This document shows positions 17,172 through 25,330 of a DNA stretch of 64,000 nt, piece after piece; position 1 is the first letter of the stretch, and each line of letters begins with the position of its first letter. The DNA lies in the NCBI RefSeq assembly GCF_026420145.1, contig NZ_JAPMLV010000009.1, forward strand, positions 1 through 64,000. Reading direction: 5' to 3'. Made by a program: the position numbers and the translations under genes. The stretch comes from Enterobacter pseudoroggenkampii. GTDB taxonomy: Bacteria; Pseudomonadota; Gammaproteobacteria; Enterobacterales; Enterobacteriaceae. The notes below the pieces were generated by a model that was given only the letters and a program-made list of their open reading frames with translations, was not told the origin of the DNA and did not search any database.

Positions 17172-19379
17172 ATGGCGACTGAAAATGTTCTGTCTCGCGC
17201 CGGCTTTGAAGGCCCGGTACTGAAGGCTGAAGATGACCGTTACGGGTATACGGCGATAGCAGAGGGGCTGGCGCGCAGCATCAGCGCCCTGGATGAAAAT
17301 GTCAGCACCGTGATTGGTATCGAAGGGCAGTGGGGTTCCGGCAAAACCAGCCTGCTGAACTTACTGACTGAACACCTGAAGACTCAGGTTCCGACCACCA
17401 CGCAGATTGTGGTTTTCTCTCCCTGGGTCAACTCACCGGATGAAAGCCCGGTAAGCGCGCTGATGATGACCATCGCAGCCAGGCTGACCAGTCTGGATAC
17501 GTCGGCCATGGTGCTGGCAGAAAAGGCAGTGCCACTCGCAGAGAATATTCTCAACTACGCGCAGCAGACTTCGCGCCGGCTTGCGCCTGTGACGCGATTC
17601 GCCGGTAATTTTGTTCCGGGCCTGGGACTTGTCGCCGACGGCATGGACGCCCTGGCGGAAACCAGCCTGAAGGGACGGGAACAGACTGCGGCTGAACTCC
17701 GGGCTGACATTGAAGGTAAAATTGCTGCGCTGGACATCAGCTTTATCGTTGTGATTGACGATCTGGATCGTCTGGAGCCTGCGCAGGCGGTGGAAGTGCT
17801 TCGTATGGTACGGTCGGTCGCGGACTTCTCGCGATTCCGCTACGTCATGTGCTACGACCGGGATGTGCTGGCGCATGCGGTTGAATCTGGTCTCGGTGTG
17901 CAGAACGGCAAGCTCTATCTGCAGAAAATCATCCCGCTGTCGTTCAGTCTTCCCAGACCGGAAAGTTTTGATTTGCGCAGGGAATTTATGGCGGGTGTGA
18001 TCAGACTCTACACCTCTGTCTGCCGGACCGACCCCGATGAGACACTTCTTCAGGAGCTGAGAACGGTCACGGATATGTACGGGGCAGGTCTGAAAACTCC
18101 CCGAGAGGTTCAGCTTACGCTTAATGCGCTGGCCTTCCGCTACAGTGGCCTCAGGGATTATGTCTGGCTACCGGACCTGTGCTTCCTGCAGCTCATCCGG
18201 ACAGTCAACCCGGATCTTTATGACTGGATCGAGCACTATCTCACCGAAAGGGCCGTGGTGGAGTCCGGCGACGGTACCGTCAGCGAGGCGGAGCAGGCTG
18301 AGATGGTCACCAGCCTTGGCCAACACCTTTCACTGTTCCGATCGTCAGAAGCGAAATCCGTGACATCACTGCGTCACTGGGTCCCGGGTATATCAGGTTA
18401 TAAAACTGAGCATCTGAAGCTGTTCGTTCAGGTGGACGATGACGCAAAAGCCGTCCTGACGGCCAACCGGCGCCTCGGCAGTGCTGTCTACTGGCGTTAC
18501 TATTTTGCGTACTCCTCCCCGCAGAATGTCCTGCCACCTGACTATTTCACCGAACTCTTCCGTAAGGCAGGAAACCCGGCTGAACACCCCGCTCAGGCAG
18601 AAGAGCTGCTGAGCCGCATCAACAGCAACAACATTTCCTCCCGGACCTGGTTCGAGCATATACTTAGTCAGCTGACCTGGCCGGTAATTGCCGCGCGTAC
18701 AACTGAAGAATGCGAAGGCTTCTTGCGATTCTTCTTTGAGCACGGCGATGAGGTTATTAAGCGTTACACCATCCGTAATGAATGGTTCGAACCCCATAAT
18801 CTCGATATGAACAGTGTGGCTGTCCGCCTGCTGGAGAGGATCTGCGAAGACAAGCGCTGGCCTGTTCAGGAACATTTGAGCGAAATGCTGGATACGGGAA
18901 AGTCGTGGCGCTGGATAGCGGACTTCTTTCGCCAGTTACTCTGGTTGCACGGCCTTGCCGGAAACAAGGCGACGGATGAACAAAAGCAGTTTCTACCCCC
19001 GGAAGAATTAAGACTATTGCAGCGCCGGCTGGCTTTCCGTCTTGATGCTCCTGATATTACCGGTCAGTTTAGTCTGGACGGTCTGCTGCAGTCCCATATC
19101 TGGGCGTGGTGCGATATTAGTGGACTGGAAAGCGTAAAGGCATGGGTACAGAATGAAACTGCAGAGGATGAAAAATTTCTCAGATTTCTGCTTGCCCTGC
19201 GTTACCGCGGGATAAGCTCTGCAACCGGGCATTACAGGGCGCTTAGCCTGACTCAGATCGCGGAGTTTACAGGCAGTGAGGAACAGATCAAAAGCAGGCT
19301 GACAAAAATAGAGGGGCAGGGGAATTACAGTGATCTTGTTTCAGAGGTGAAAGCTGCGATATCCCGTAACCGATTCTGA
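17172..19379 (+). CDS. pifA: PifA-like KAP-family P-loop NTPase (phage exclusion)
   Basis: 735 residues. Walker A is GQWGSGKTS at residues 53-60, and the KAP-type Walker B VVIDDLDRLEP is at about 193-203. The segment between them (about 135-160) is amphipathic and may touch the membrane, as KAP NTPases are usually membrane-associated. F PifA belongs to this family and aborts T7 infection by causing membrane leakage when T7 gene products are sensed. The gene follows pifC with no gap. The long C-terminal part (about 330-735) has no motif I recognise and may carry the sensing function. Only the phage range remains open. Confidence 0.85.
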   Translation: MATENVLSRAGFEGPVLKAEDDRYGYTAIAEGLARSISALDENVSTVIGIEGQWGSGKTSLLNLLTEHLKTQVPTTTQIVVFSPWVNSPDESPVSALMMTIAARLTSLDTSAMVLAEKAVPLAENILNYAQQTSRRLAPVTRFAGNFVPGLGLVADGMDALAETSLKGREQTAAELRADIEGKIAALDISFIVVIDDLDRLEPAQAVEVLRMVRSVADFSRFRYVMCYDRDVLAHAVESGLGVQNGKLYLQKIIPLSFSLPRPESFDLRREFMAGVIRLYTSVCRTDPDETLLQELRTVTDMYGAGLKTPREVQLTLNALAFRYSGLRDYVWLPDLCFLQLIRTVNPDLYDWIEHYLTERAVVESGDGTVSEAEQAEMVTSLGQHLSLFRSSEAKSVTSLRHWVPGISGYKTEHLKLFVQVDDDAKAVLTANRRLGSAVYWRYYFAYSSPQNVLPPDYFTELFRKAGNPAEHPAQAEELLSRINSNNISSRTWFEHILSQLTWPVIAARTTEECEGFLRFFFEHGDEVIKRYTIRNEWFEPHNLDMNSVAVRLLERICEDKRWPVQEHLSEMLDTGKSWRWIADFFRQLLWLHGLAGNKATDEQKQFLPPEELRLLQRRLAFRLDAPDITGQFSLDGLLQSHIWAWCDISGLESVKAWVQNETAEDEKFLRFLLALRYRGISSATGHYRALSLTQIAEFTGSEEQIKSRLTKIEGQGNYSDLVSEVKAAISRNRF

Positions 19380-19672
19380 ATGAGAACCCGGGTATAATCC
19401 GTGAAGACGTGTTAATCCGGTTGTGCGCTGCTATCAGACCGGCCCGGACGAAAGACGATCACCGGATACGCCATCGCGACCTTTGCCATACTGGTAGCAA
19501 ATGATACTAGGAAGTTTAAACCGGGTGCCTGAACTCATACAGGAAGAGTCAGTCAGTTGCAGGCTGGCTTATGTAAAAAGTAAGCGTGGTGCCAGATGTG
19601 GTACTTTTTTATATCACCCAAGGAGAGTATGGGAAATTGTGAATCCTCAGATACCCCTCGATGGCCTTCAAG

Positions 19673-19695
19673 AAAAAAACCTCCTTTCGGAGGTT
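19673..19695 (-). terminator. Rho-independent terminator
   Basis: The stem AACCTCC/GGAGGTT with loop TTTC is followed on the minus strand by seven T. It starts two bases beyond the stop codon of the small membrane-protein gene at 19697-19927 and also offers a weaker U-tract (TTTT) on the plus strand, so it may also stop transcripts coming from pifA. The 290 bases between pifA and this hairpin hold no supported gene. Confidence 0.75.
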
Positions 19696-19696
19696 T

Positions 19697-19927
19697 TCAG
19701 GTTCCGTTACTATTTTCTCTTCCGATCACAGCAATAAGTTTCCTCATTAAATGGATCAAAGCCAGAGCGATACTGACAAGTGCGCCTATTGCTCGTTCAT
19801 TCATTTCTGCTATCCCTAATCCAATCAAAAAAAGCAGGATCAAGTTTGCAGAAATCGCCAAAAAGAAAATGGAAGTAACTGAAAAATATACAATTTTGAC
19901 AAGTGGATCGTCAGATTGTGGTCGCAT
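19697..19927 (-). CDS. Small two-helix membrane protein, 76 aa
   Basis: Two hydrophobic helices are visible, at about residues 12-36 (YFSVTSIFFLAISANLILLF and following) and 46-66 (AIGALVSIALALIHLM), with charged ends. AAGGGG lies eight bases before the ATG, and a perfect terminator follows the stop codon. These three features together make it likely to be real. The region is more AT-rich than the surrounding genes. It stands alone between pifA and the RloC-like gene; proteins of this size can act in superinfection exclusion or as toxins, but nothing in the sequence decides this. Confidence 0.5.
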   Translation of the reverse strand: MRPQSDDPLVKIVYFSVTSIFFLAISANLILLFLIGLGIAEMNERAIGALVSIALALIHLMRKLIAVIGRENSNGT

Positions 19928-20167
19928 TTAAGTCCCCTTAAATGCGCAGAAGTCCGTCACCAGGCGTTCAACTCTGGTGACGGAGAGAGTATGTATGTAT
20001 GAATTCAAAAGATCAACAACCACTGAATTGATGTGGATGAGGCAGCGTTGTCCATAAGAAGCGGTGTTCACTTCAGTCTCTTCGGAATCACTTTAAGGTG
20101 GTAAAAATTTTTGAATGATGTACCAAAAGACCTCCCCTTCGGAAATTCAGCTGGGGAGGCAGGTGAC

Positions 20168-22306
20168 TCAGGCAGTACGGGCAATGATGCCCTGATTAGC
20201 TGCAGGTGGCAGGGCGATGAGTTTGTCACACTCCACGATTACGTACTCCGGGATGAGATCGAACCTGGACGGATCCAGCTGACATATGAACTCATTTTCT
20301 ATGTGGTACGTTTCGTTAACGAATTTTCGTATTACCGGATGATCCTGATCCAGCTCCAGTAAACGGAATACCTGTAGTTTTTCATAGCCGTTACGGCAGC
20401 GACGGTACAGGTTTTTTATTTCTTCCGGACTACTTACGAGTGCATGAAGTCGCGGGTAATCAAAGCTGTCCACATACTCCCGGATATCCTGCCGGGCCTG
20501 CTGAATTTTCTCCGGCACCATTTCGGGGTAGCCCGTGCCCGCAGCGGCAGGCTCGCGATGATCCAGCGGAACTACGCGACGATGGAACAGATTGGACAGG
20601 AGCTGATAAGCATCGCCACGTTCGTCAACGATTTCAAAGTAGCGGCGAAGATAGATGAGCTTAATGATCTCCTCACAGTCTGCTGATACGGTGATGGATT
20701 TGCAGATCTGCATGAACGTCATGATATCGCGGTCGTTAACGGGTAATTCCTCTATGACTCCGGCAGACAGACGCAGGCAGGAGGCGGTCACCAGATTACT
20801 GAACAGCTTTCTGACCGACTTCAGCGTGTCAATCACAGGCTCCACGTCATGCGTCAGCATGAGTACAGTCCGGTTCTTCAGGCATTCACCGCTGTCCCGC
20901 CTGAACAGCATTTCGAGAATGGCAAACTTCTTGTTTTTGTCAAAAGAGGAAATGGGATCGTCCAGGATAATCAGTCCCGGATTTTTTGACAGGCATTCAT
21001 ACATGAACAACACAATCGCAAAGGCGTTCCGTTCTCCGTAGCTGAGATGCTGGCTGCCGCCGCTGACATACCCGTCAAAATCCATGTGTCGTAGCCTGAG
21101 CTTTCTCTGAGCGCCCTCACCGGAAATATCCACCCTGTATTTATAGCCGGCATAGGTGAGGAAATTATTGATGTTTGTTTTGTGCTGGGCGATCAGCCGG
21201 ACCATGCTGTCCCGGTGCCGGTTAATTTTTCCCTGCAGCGGTCCGGCAAGGTTTATCAGGTCCTGAAGGGCCGCGTTCAGTCTGTTGGTGATCCCCTGCG
21301 TGAGCTCGCACTGCAGATCGGGGAAGAACTGCAGGTCAATCAGCCTGGCAGTGAGCACCTCCCGAACATTCTGCTGTTCCTGCAGTGTGAAAACATTCAG
21401 GCCTCTCAGTGCAGTGAGTTTCTCCGTCAGTGTGTCGGTCTGGCGTTTCAGCGCTATCAGGTACTCGATATGTTCTGCTTCCGGACCGTTTTGAAGCTGC
21501 GTGATGGCCAGAAGGCGTTCTCTGGCGTCCTCCGTCAGGTAATTACCAAGGTTTTCTACCAGTCTGATGATGGCGGTCAGGTTTTTAATGGTGGATTTAT
21601 CGTACTCCTCGCTGACCTGGCGGATTTGCGCTTCCTTTTCCCTGATATCACCGGTACAGAACGGACAGCAGCCATCTGAAAGGGGGGAAAACTCAAGTCC
21701 CTTTGTCTGCCAGTCAATCCAATCAACGCGGCGTTCACTGCGGATGTAGGGTTGATAGTTCTCAAGACCTGCCGGAATGTGGTGTATTTTATTACCACCT
21801 GACAGCCCTCTCATGCCGGTTGAAGCACGTGAAATTCCGGAACTGGTTGATTTAAAGGCAGTACTGAGTTCCTGCAGGTGGTCTATCAGCGAATTCAGCT
21901 CGGCGTGATCCGTGAAAACCACCCGGATCGTTTGTGTCATTTCTTCTATTTCACGCTCTCTTTCCGCATGGGCTTCATTGCGGATAAGAATATTAAAGCT
22001 GTCACTGATGAGCTCGTCCGGCTGGAACGTAAACTGGCCGACGTACTCTTCGTTAAAGCACATCACGTCTCCAATCCCCTCAGCACCGATGACAACAGGC
22101 CCGGCACTATCGGGATTTTCTCCGCGCAGCCGGAAGGGCATCAGCGCCTGCAGTCCCTGAGTATCGTTCCGTGCCGCACAGCTTATGGCCCGGGAGAGCG
22201 TGCTTTTGCCGGTACCGTTGGGCGCAAATTTGATATTCAGTTTATCTTCCGTGAGGGTGATACGGGCCCGCTCGATGTTATTGCAGTGGTGTATTTCAAT
22301 TTCCAT
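20168..22306 (-). CDS. RloC/PrrC-like ABC-type ATPase with putative anticodon-nuclease domain
   Basis: A 712-residue protein of the AAA_13 type. Walker A is APNGTGKST at residues 28-36. A CPFC motif at 214-217 sits inside the helical insert, like the zinc hook of Rad50 and RloC. The ABC signature region is LSYGERNAF at 421-429, Walker B LIILDDP at 445-451 and the switch His at 486. The C-terminal domain has Arg554-x3-Glu558 and His575 within LRRYFEIVDER...NLFHRR, matching the Arg-x3-Glu...His layout of the tRNA-cutting domain of PrrC and RloC. Such proteins cleave tRNA anticodons when phage or DNA damage is sensed. The gene stands alone, without a restriction-modification partner. The helical insert is short compared with RloC. 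Confidence 0.75.
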   Translation of the reverse strand: MEIEIHHCNNIERARITLTEDKLNIKFAPNGTGKSTLSRAISCAARNDTQGLQALMPFRLRGENPDSAGPVVIGAEGIGDVMCFNEEYVGQFTFQPDELISDSFNILIRNEAHAEREREIEEMTQTIRVVFTDHAELNSLIDHLQELSTAFKSTSSGISRASTGMRGLSGGNKIHHIPAGLENYQPYIRSERRVDWIDWQTKGLEFSPLSDGCCPFCTGDIREKEAQIRQVSEEYDKSTIKNLTAIIRLVENLGNYLTEDARERLLAITQLQNGPEAEHIEYLIALKRQTDTLTEKLTALRGLNVFTLQEQQNVREVLTARLIDLQFFPDLQCELTQGITNRLNAALQDLINLAGPLQGKINRHRDSMVRLIAQHKTNINNFLTYAGYKYRVDISGEGAQRKLRLRHMDFDGYVSGGSQHLSYGERNAFAIVLFMYECLSKNPGLIILDDPISSFDKNKKFAILEMLFRRDSGECLKNRTVLMLTHDVEPVIDTLKSVRKLFSNLVTASCLRLSAGVIEELPVNDRDIMTFMQICKSITVSADCEEIIKLIYLRRYFEIVDERGDAYQLLSNLFHRRVVPLDHREPAAAGTGYPEMVPEKIQQARQDIREYVDSFDYPRLHALVSSPEEIKNLYRRCRNGYEKLQVFRLLELDQDHPVIRKFVNETYHIENEFICQLDPSRFDLIPEYVIVECDKLIALPPAANQGIIARTA

Positions 22307-22539
22307 TCGTCTGTCCTTAACCGTAAATTCTAGGTTCCGTTATATCCTGACGTAAGGTAAGCGTTGTTGCTGTGATGTAGGCGCATATTACGTTTCGTTT
22401 GTAATGTGATTTATGCATTCCCGGGATTTTTTACATTGACGAACATAGAGTAGATCCGGCTTCACCAGAAATCGGATCTGCCCGGAAAAGGAGGAAGTAC
22501 CATGGTGTTTATGTTGCTATGTAGGAGCTAAATTTACTG

Positions 22540-22557
22540 TGTAGCATATTTACTACA
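22540..22557. promoter_or_regulatory. Candidate operator of the ribbon-helix-helix/metallopeptidase pair
   Basis: TGTAGCATATTTACTACA is an imperfect palindrome with five-base arms TGTAG/CTACA. A further TGTAG lies at about 22520. It is placed 50 bases before the start of the gene at 22610, which encodes an N-terminal ribbon-helix-helix. The rest of the 300-base intergenic region between the two divergent genes shows only AT-rich promoter-like sequence. Confidence 0.4.
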
Positions 22558-22609
22558 TCTGTGTTTGGTGGTAAAAAATAACACACAGGAAAACAGGAGA
22601 GCATATAAG

Positions 22610-23563
22610 ATGGCAGCCATAAACATAAAGATAGATGATGTACTCAAGGATGGCGGAGATGACGTTCTGCGGGAGCATGGTCTGAACACAACGCAGGCTA
22701 TTACACTATTCTGGCAGTACCTCGTCCAGCACCGCAGGCTGCCTTTCATCGCTGAGACCAGACTTTTCACAGCAACCGATCTTACCCTGGCCATTGCCAC
22801 CCAGTATGGCGATGCGCTCAACCAGATGCATAAAATCCAGGACATGCTCAGTTCCGGCGCGACAGAATTCGCTGAACTTGCCGCCGCAAAACTGGAGCTC
22901 TCCCGTCATGCCGCAGCCATTCAGCAGAATGGCTGGCGACTGGAGTCCCTGCCCGAGGACAATGATTTATCAGCCTCAGCACGGCGGATGCTCCCCCGCA
23001 TTCACTACCACCTGACCGGATGTGACTTTGCATTGTCTGACTTACCGTCCTGCCCCCCGATCCCGGTCCGGATGGTTAACGGGTTTAGCACTGCACTACA
23101 GCAATACGAAACTGAGTTTTCCAGGCTACAGGCGGTACTGCGTGATTCAGGCCTGCTGGCACGCCCTGAGCCGCTGCGTGAATTTGTTTACCGGGACGAC
23201 AACGTCATGATATCGGTCATACAGCAGCATGATTATCACCACGGGGCATGGATTGTGCGGATGCAGGCCAAAACCCTGGAACATGAAAATGCCCTGGAGG
23301 ATGCCGGCCTGACTTTCCCGGAACTGGAGGGCAGGGTGTTTCTGCCCGGTAGCGTGTACGGAAAAGCGGTACGCAATTCGCAGACCGGAAAATATGAGAT
23401 GGGATTCCGGTTTCTCTCCGGCGTCACAGAGTTTCATATGTACTCCAGCGGGCACGAGGAGGACGGGAATCCAACCTCAGCGGATCAGGTGGCGGCCAGC
23501 CTCGCCGTAACGGTGGACACTTATCTTGTAACGTTGCTCCATGAAATGGCCGGCAAAAATTAA
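22610..23563 (+). CDS. RelB/DinJ-like ribbon-helix-helix protein with long unknown C-terminal domain
   Basis: 317 residues. The first 50 (MAAINIKIDDVLKDGGDDVL through LNTTQAITLFWQYLVQHRRLPF) look like a DinJ/RelB antitoxin: a beta strand followed by two helices, ending in the typical LPF. Free-standing antitoxins end at about 90 residues; here 220 more residues follow with no motif I recognise. The start at 22610 is preferred because of GGAG upstream and because the fold starts there; a GTG at 22565 lacks support. The next gene, a metallopeptidase-like protein, follows after 15 bases, so the pair is an operon. It could be a toxin-antitoxin-like or protease-regulated defence unit. Confidence 0.65.
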   Translation: MAAINIKIDDVLKDGGDDVLREHGLNTTQAITLFWQYLVQHRRLPFIAETRLFTATDLTLAIATQYGDALNQMHKIQDMLSSGATEFAELAAAKLELSRHAAAIQQNGWRLESLPEDNDLSASARRMLPRIHYHLTGCDFALSDLPSCPPIPVRMVNGFSTALQQYETEFSRLQAVLRDSGLLARPEPLREFVYRDDNVMISVIQQHDYHHGAWIVRMQAKTLEHENALEDAGLTFPELEGRVFLPGSVYGKAVRNSQTGKYEMGFRFLSGVTEFHMYSSGHEEDGNPTSADQVAASLAVTVDTYLVTLLHEMAGKN

Positions 23564-23578
23564 CCCTGGAGATAAAAA

Positions 23579-24181
23579 ATGAATAATAACCACGGTATTC
23601 CTGACCATCTTTTCAATGATCATACTGGTGCATACAAAAATTCCACGACTCTCGCCACTTATATTCATCTGATTATGAATAAGATAGAGTCTGATTACGG
23701 TCCGCGTGACAGGAACTGGTGGTTGGCTGGAGTTGAGTTTCATGAGGGCGTCCCACAAGTCTGGTACCCTGAATCCGATGTAAATTCGGTTAGTGGTTCT
23801 ATTGTCATAATGCTAGGGGCAAAAACCTTTACGGATGTCAAACGCGCCGTCTATCAGCTTGCCCACGAATGCGTCCATACGCTGAGCACGGTGATCGGCG
23901 TAAAGGCACCGGTACTTGAAGAAGGGCTGGCCACCGCCTTTTCTGAAGACATCATTGAACAGTGGTTCGGCGATACTGACAAGAAGGCCTACACTGATGA
24001 TGTTCGTTACCGTGATGCGGCTGCAAACGTCCGCACGTTATTGCAGCTGGAACCGGATGCTATCAGGCGCCTTCGGGAAAAAGAACCTGCGTTCAAGCGG
24101 ATGACTGCGGCAACGTTTTCTGACGCAGGTCTGGACCAGATCCCGCAGCCGCTGATTAATGAGCTGCTACGGACTTTTTAA
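23579..24181 (+). CDS. HExxH zinc metallopeptidase-like protein
   Basis: 200 residues. His96-Glu97-Cys98-Val99-His100 (LAHECVHTL) is a zinc-binding HExxH motif, and Glu114 or Glu115 (LEEGLATAF) is at the right distance for the third ligand of a gluzincin-type site. There is no signal peptide or membrane segment, so it acts in the cytoplasm. GGAG lies ten bases before the ATG. Pairing with a DNA-binding protein recalls ImmA-type peptidases that cut a repressor (ImmR), or COG2856-type toxins. The family cannot be fixed by eye. It ends one base before the stop codon of the convergent gene at 24183. Confidence 0.7.
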   Translation: MNNNHGIPDHLFNDHTGAYKNSTTLATYIHLIMNKIESDYGPRDRNWWLAGVEFHEGVPQVWYPESDVNSVSGSIVIMLGAKTFTDVKRAVYQLAHECVHTLSTVIGVKAPVLEEGLATAFSEDIIEQWFGDTDKKAYTDDVRYRDAAANVRTLLQLEPDAIRRLREKEPAFKRMTAATFSDAGLDQIPQPLINELLRTF

Positions 24182-24182
24182 G

Positions 24183-25049
24183 TCACCGGATGCAGTGTTT
24201 ACTGCCCTCCCCGCCGGCAGCCGGCGGCTGGGGAGAGATCCTGCGAGGGGTTGCCCATGCCCCCGGAAACCCCTCTTTATACAGCCTGGTGCGTATCATT
24301 TTGACCCGCTCATTACTGATGTTATCGGTATCGAGCGATACCGTGACCAGTATTGCCAGACTGGCATCGGTGAGGGTAAAGCGAGCCGGAAGTTTCCAGC
24401 AGCTGCTCCGGGCTGTTTCAATGCCTTCAAACAGCACCCGCAGGTAGTCCGGCACGGCTTCCCCTCTGCCGTCGACAATAGCTTTCTCGCTCCGGTGTAA
24501 AAATTCGGCTTCAGGAATGTCCCTGGCGGCGACGTTGAGGATCTGTTCAAGAGAGGGCCAGTATTTGCCGTCATACTGGCTGCGCAAGGCGTCGAGAGGA
24601 TCACGCAAATACGAACGATAGTGCCCGTTCTGCGCTGAGGCCATCTCAATCAGATCGACAATATGCGTCGTGCGCTCCAGTGAAAAGGCGTTACGATTGA
24701 GTATCTGGCCCTGCTCTGTCAGCAGCGCAGACAACGCTGCCGCCTGCGCGGCGATTTTCTCATTCAGCTCGGTCAGCCTGCGGTAGTCAGCTTTCAGCCG
24801 GCTGTTATGATCCTGAGTGCCATACGCTCCCGCAAAAAAAATCTGCTCCAGCAGGGTGTGGCACTGCTGCCAGCTGAGCCGCTGCTGCGCAATGTTTTCC
24901 CATACCGGCATCATTTCTGTTTCACGGGAAATAAGCCTGTCCAGCAACGGCCAGTGCGGTTTTCGCAGCGAATGTTCGTGGAGGTCATCACTGTATGCTT
25001 TAAGTGTATTAAGCACGTCATCGGCAGTACGGGTATGCAGGTAATGCAT
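24183..25049 (-). CDS. Unknown helical protein, 288 aa
   Basis: A soluble, largely helical protein with possible coiled coil around residues 82-110 (SRLKADYRRLTELNEKIAAQ). GAGGAAAAG precedes the ATG. No family recognised. The last 20 residues (PRRISPQPPAAGGEGSKHC) are encoded by a strong GC-rich inverted repeat at about 24204-24235 (arms CTCCCC-GCCGGC / GCCGGC...GGGGAG), which probably also serves as a terminator between this gene and the convergent metallopeptidase gene. The C-terminal tail may therefore be an accidental extension. Confidence 0.55.
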   Translation of the reverse strand: MHYLHTRTADDVLNTLKAYSDDLHEHSLRKPHWPLLDRLISRETEMMPVWENIAQQRLSWQQCHTLLEQIFFAGAYGTQDHNSRLKADYRRLTELNEKIAAQAAALSALLTEQGQILNRNAFSLERTTHIVDLIEMASAQNGHYRSYLRDPLDALRSQYDGKYWPSLEQILNVAARDIPEAEFLHRSEKAIVDGRGEAVPDYLRVLFEGIETARSSCWKLPARFTLTDASLAILVTVSLDTDNISNERVKMIRTRLYKEGFPGAWATPRRISPQPPAAGGEGSKHCIR

Positions 25050-25330
25050 GTCTTTTCCTCATCAGGTCCGGTTCCGGCAATTATGTCCGGGCACCACGCG
25101 ATTGTCGGTAACGCAGGAGAGAAATATTTACTGGCGCTGCGTTACTTCGCTTCCGGCTCAGCCGCTTTTCGGATCTCAGGAAAGGAAGAGAGAGATTATT
25201 GCAGGATACGCAGAAAAAACGGTGAATTGTTGTGATACGTAGATTATTGCTATAAGTATCGCAATTTGAATTAATTATTAACAACAAAGCAATTTAACAG
25301 CGACCCCATCCGGGGTCACCTTAACTTTGC

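Noticed and set aside
19501..19737. 78-codon plus-strand frame downstream of pifA
   Set aside because: It runs through the terminator at 19673-19695 and overlaps the better supported membrane-protein gene on the other strand.
22610..24181. Calling the pair a RelBE or HigBA toxin-antitoxin system
   Set aside because: Only the first 50 residues are antitoxin-like; the second protein has an HExxH site and no RelE-type residues.
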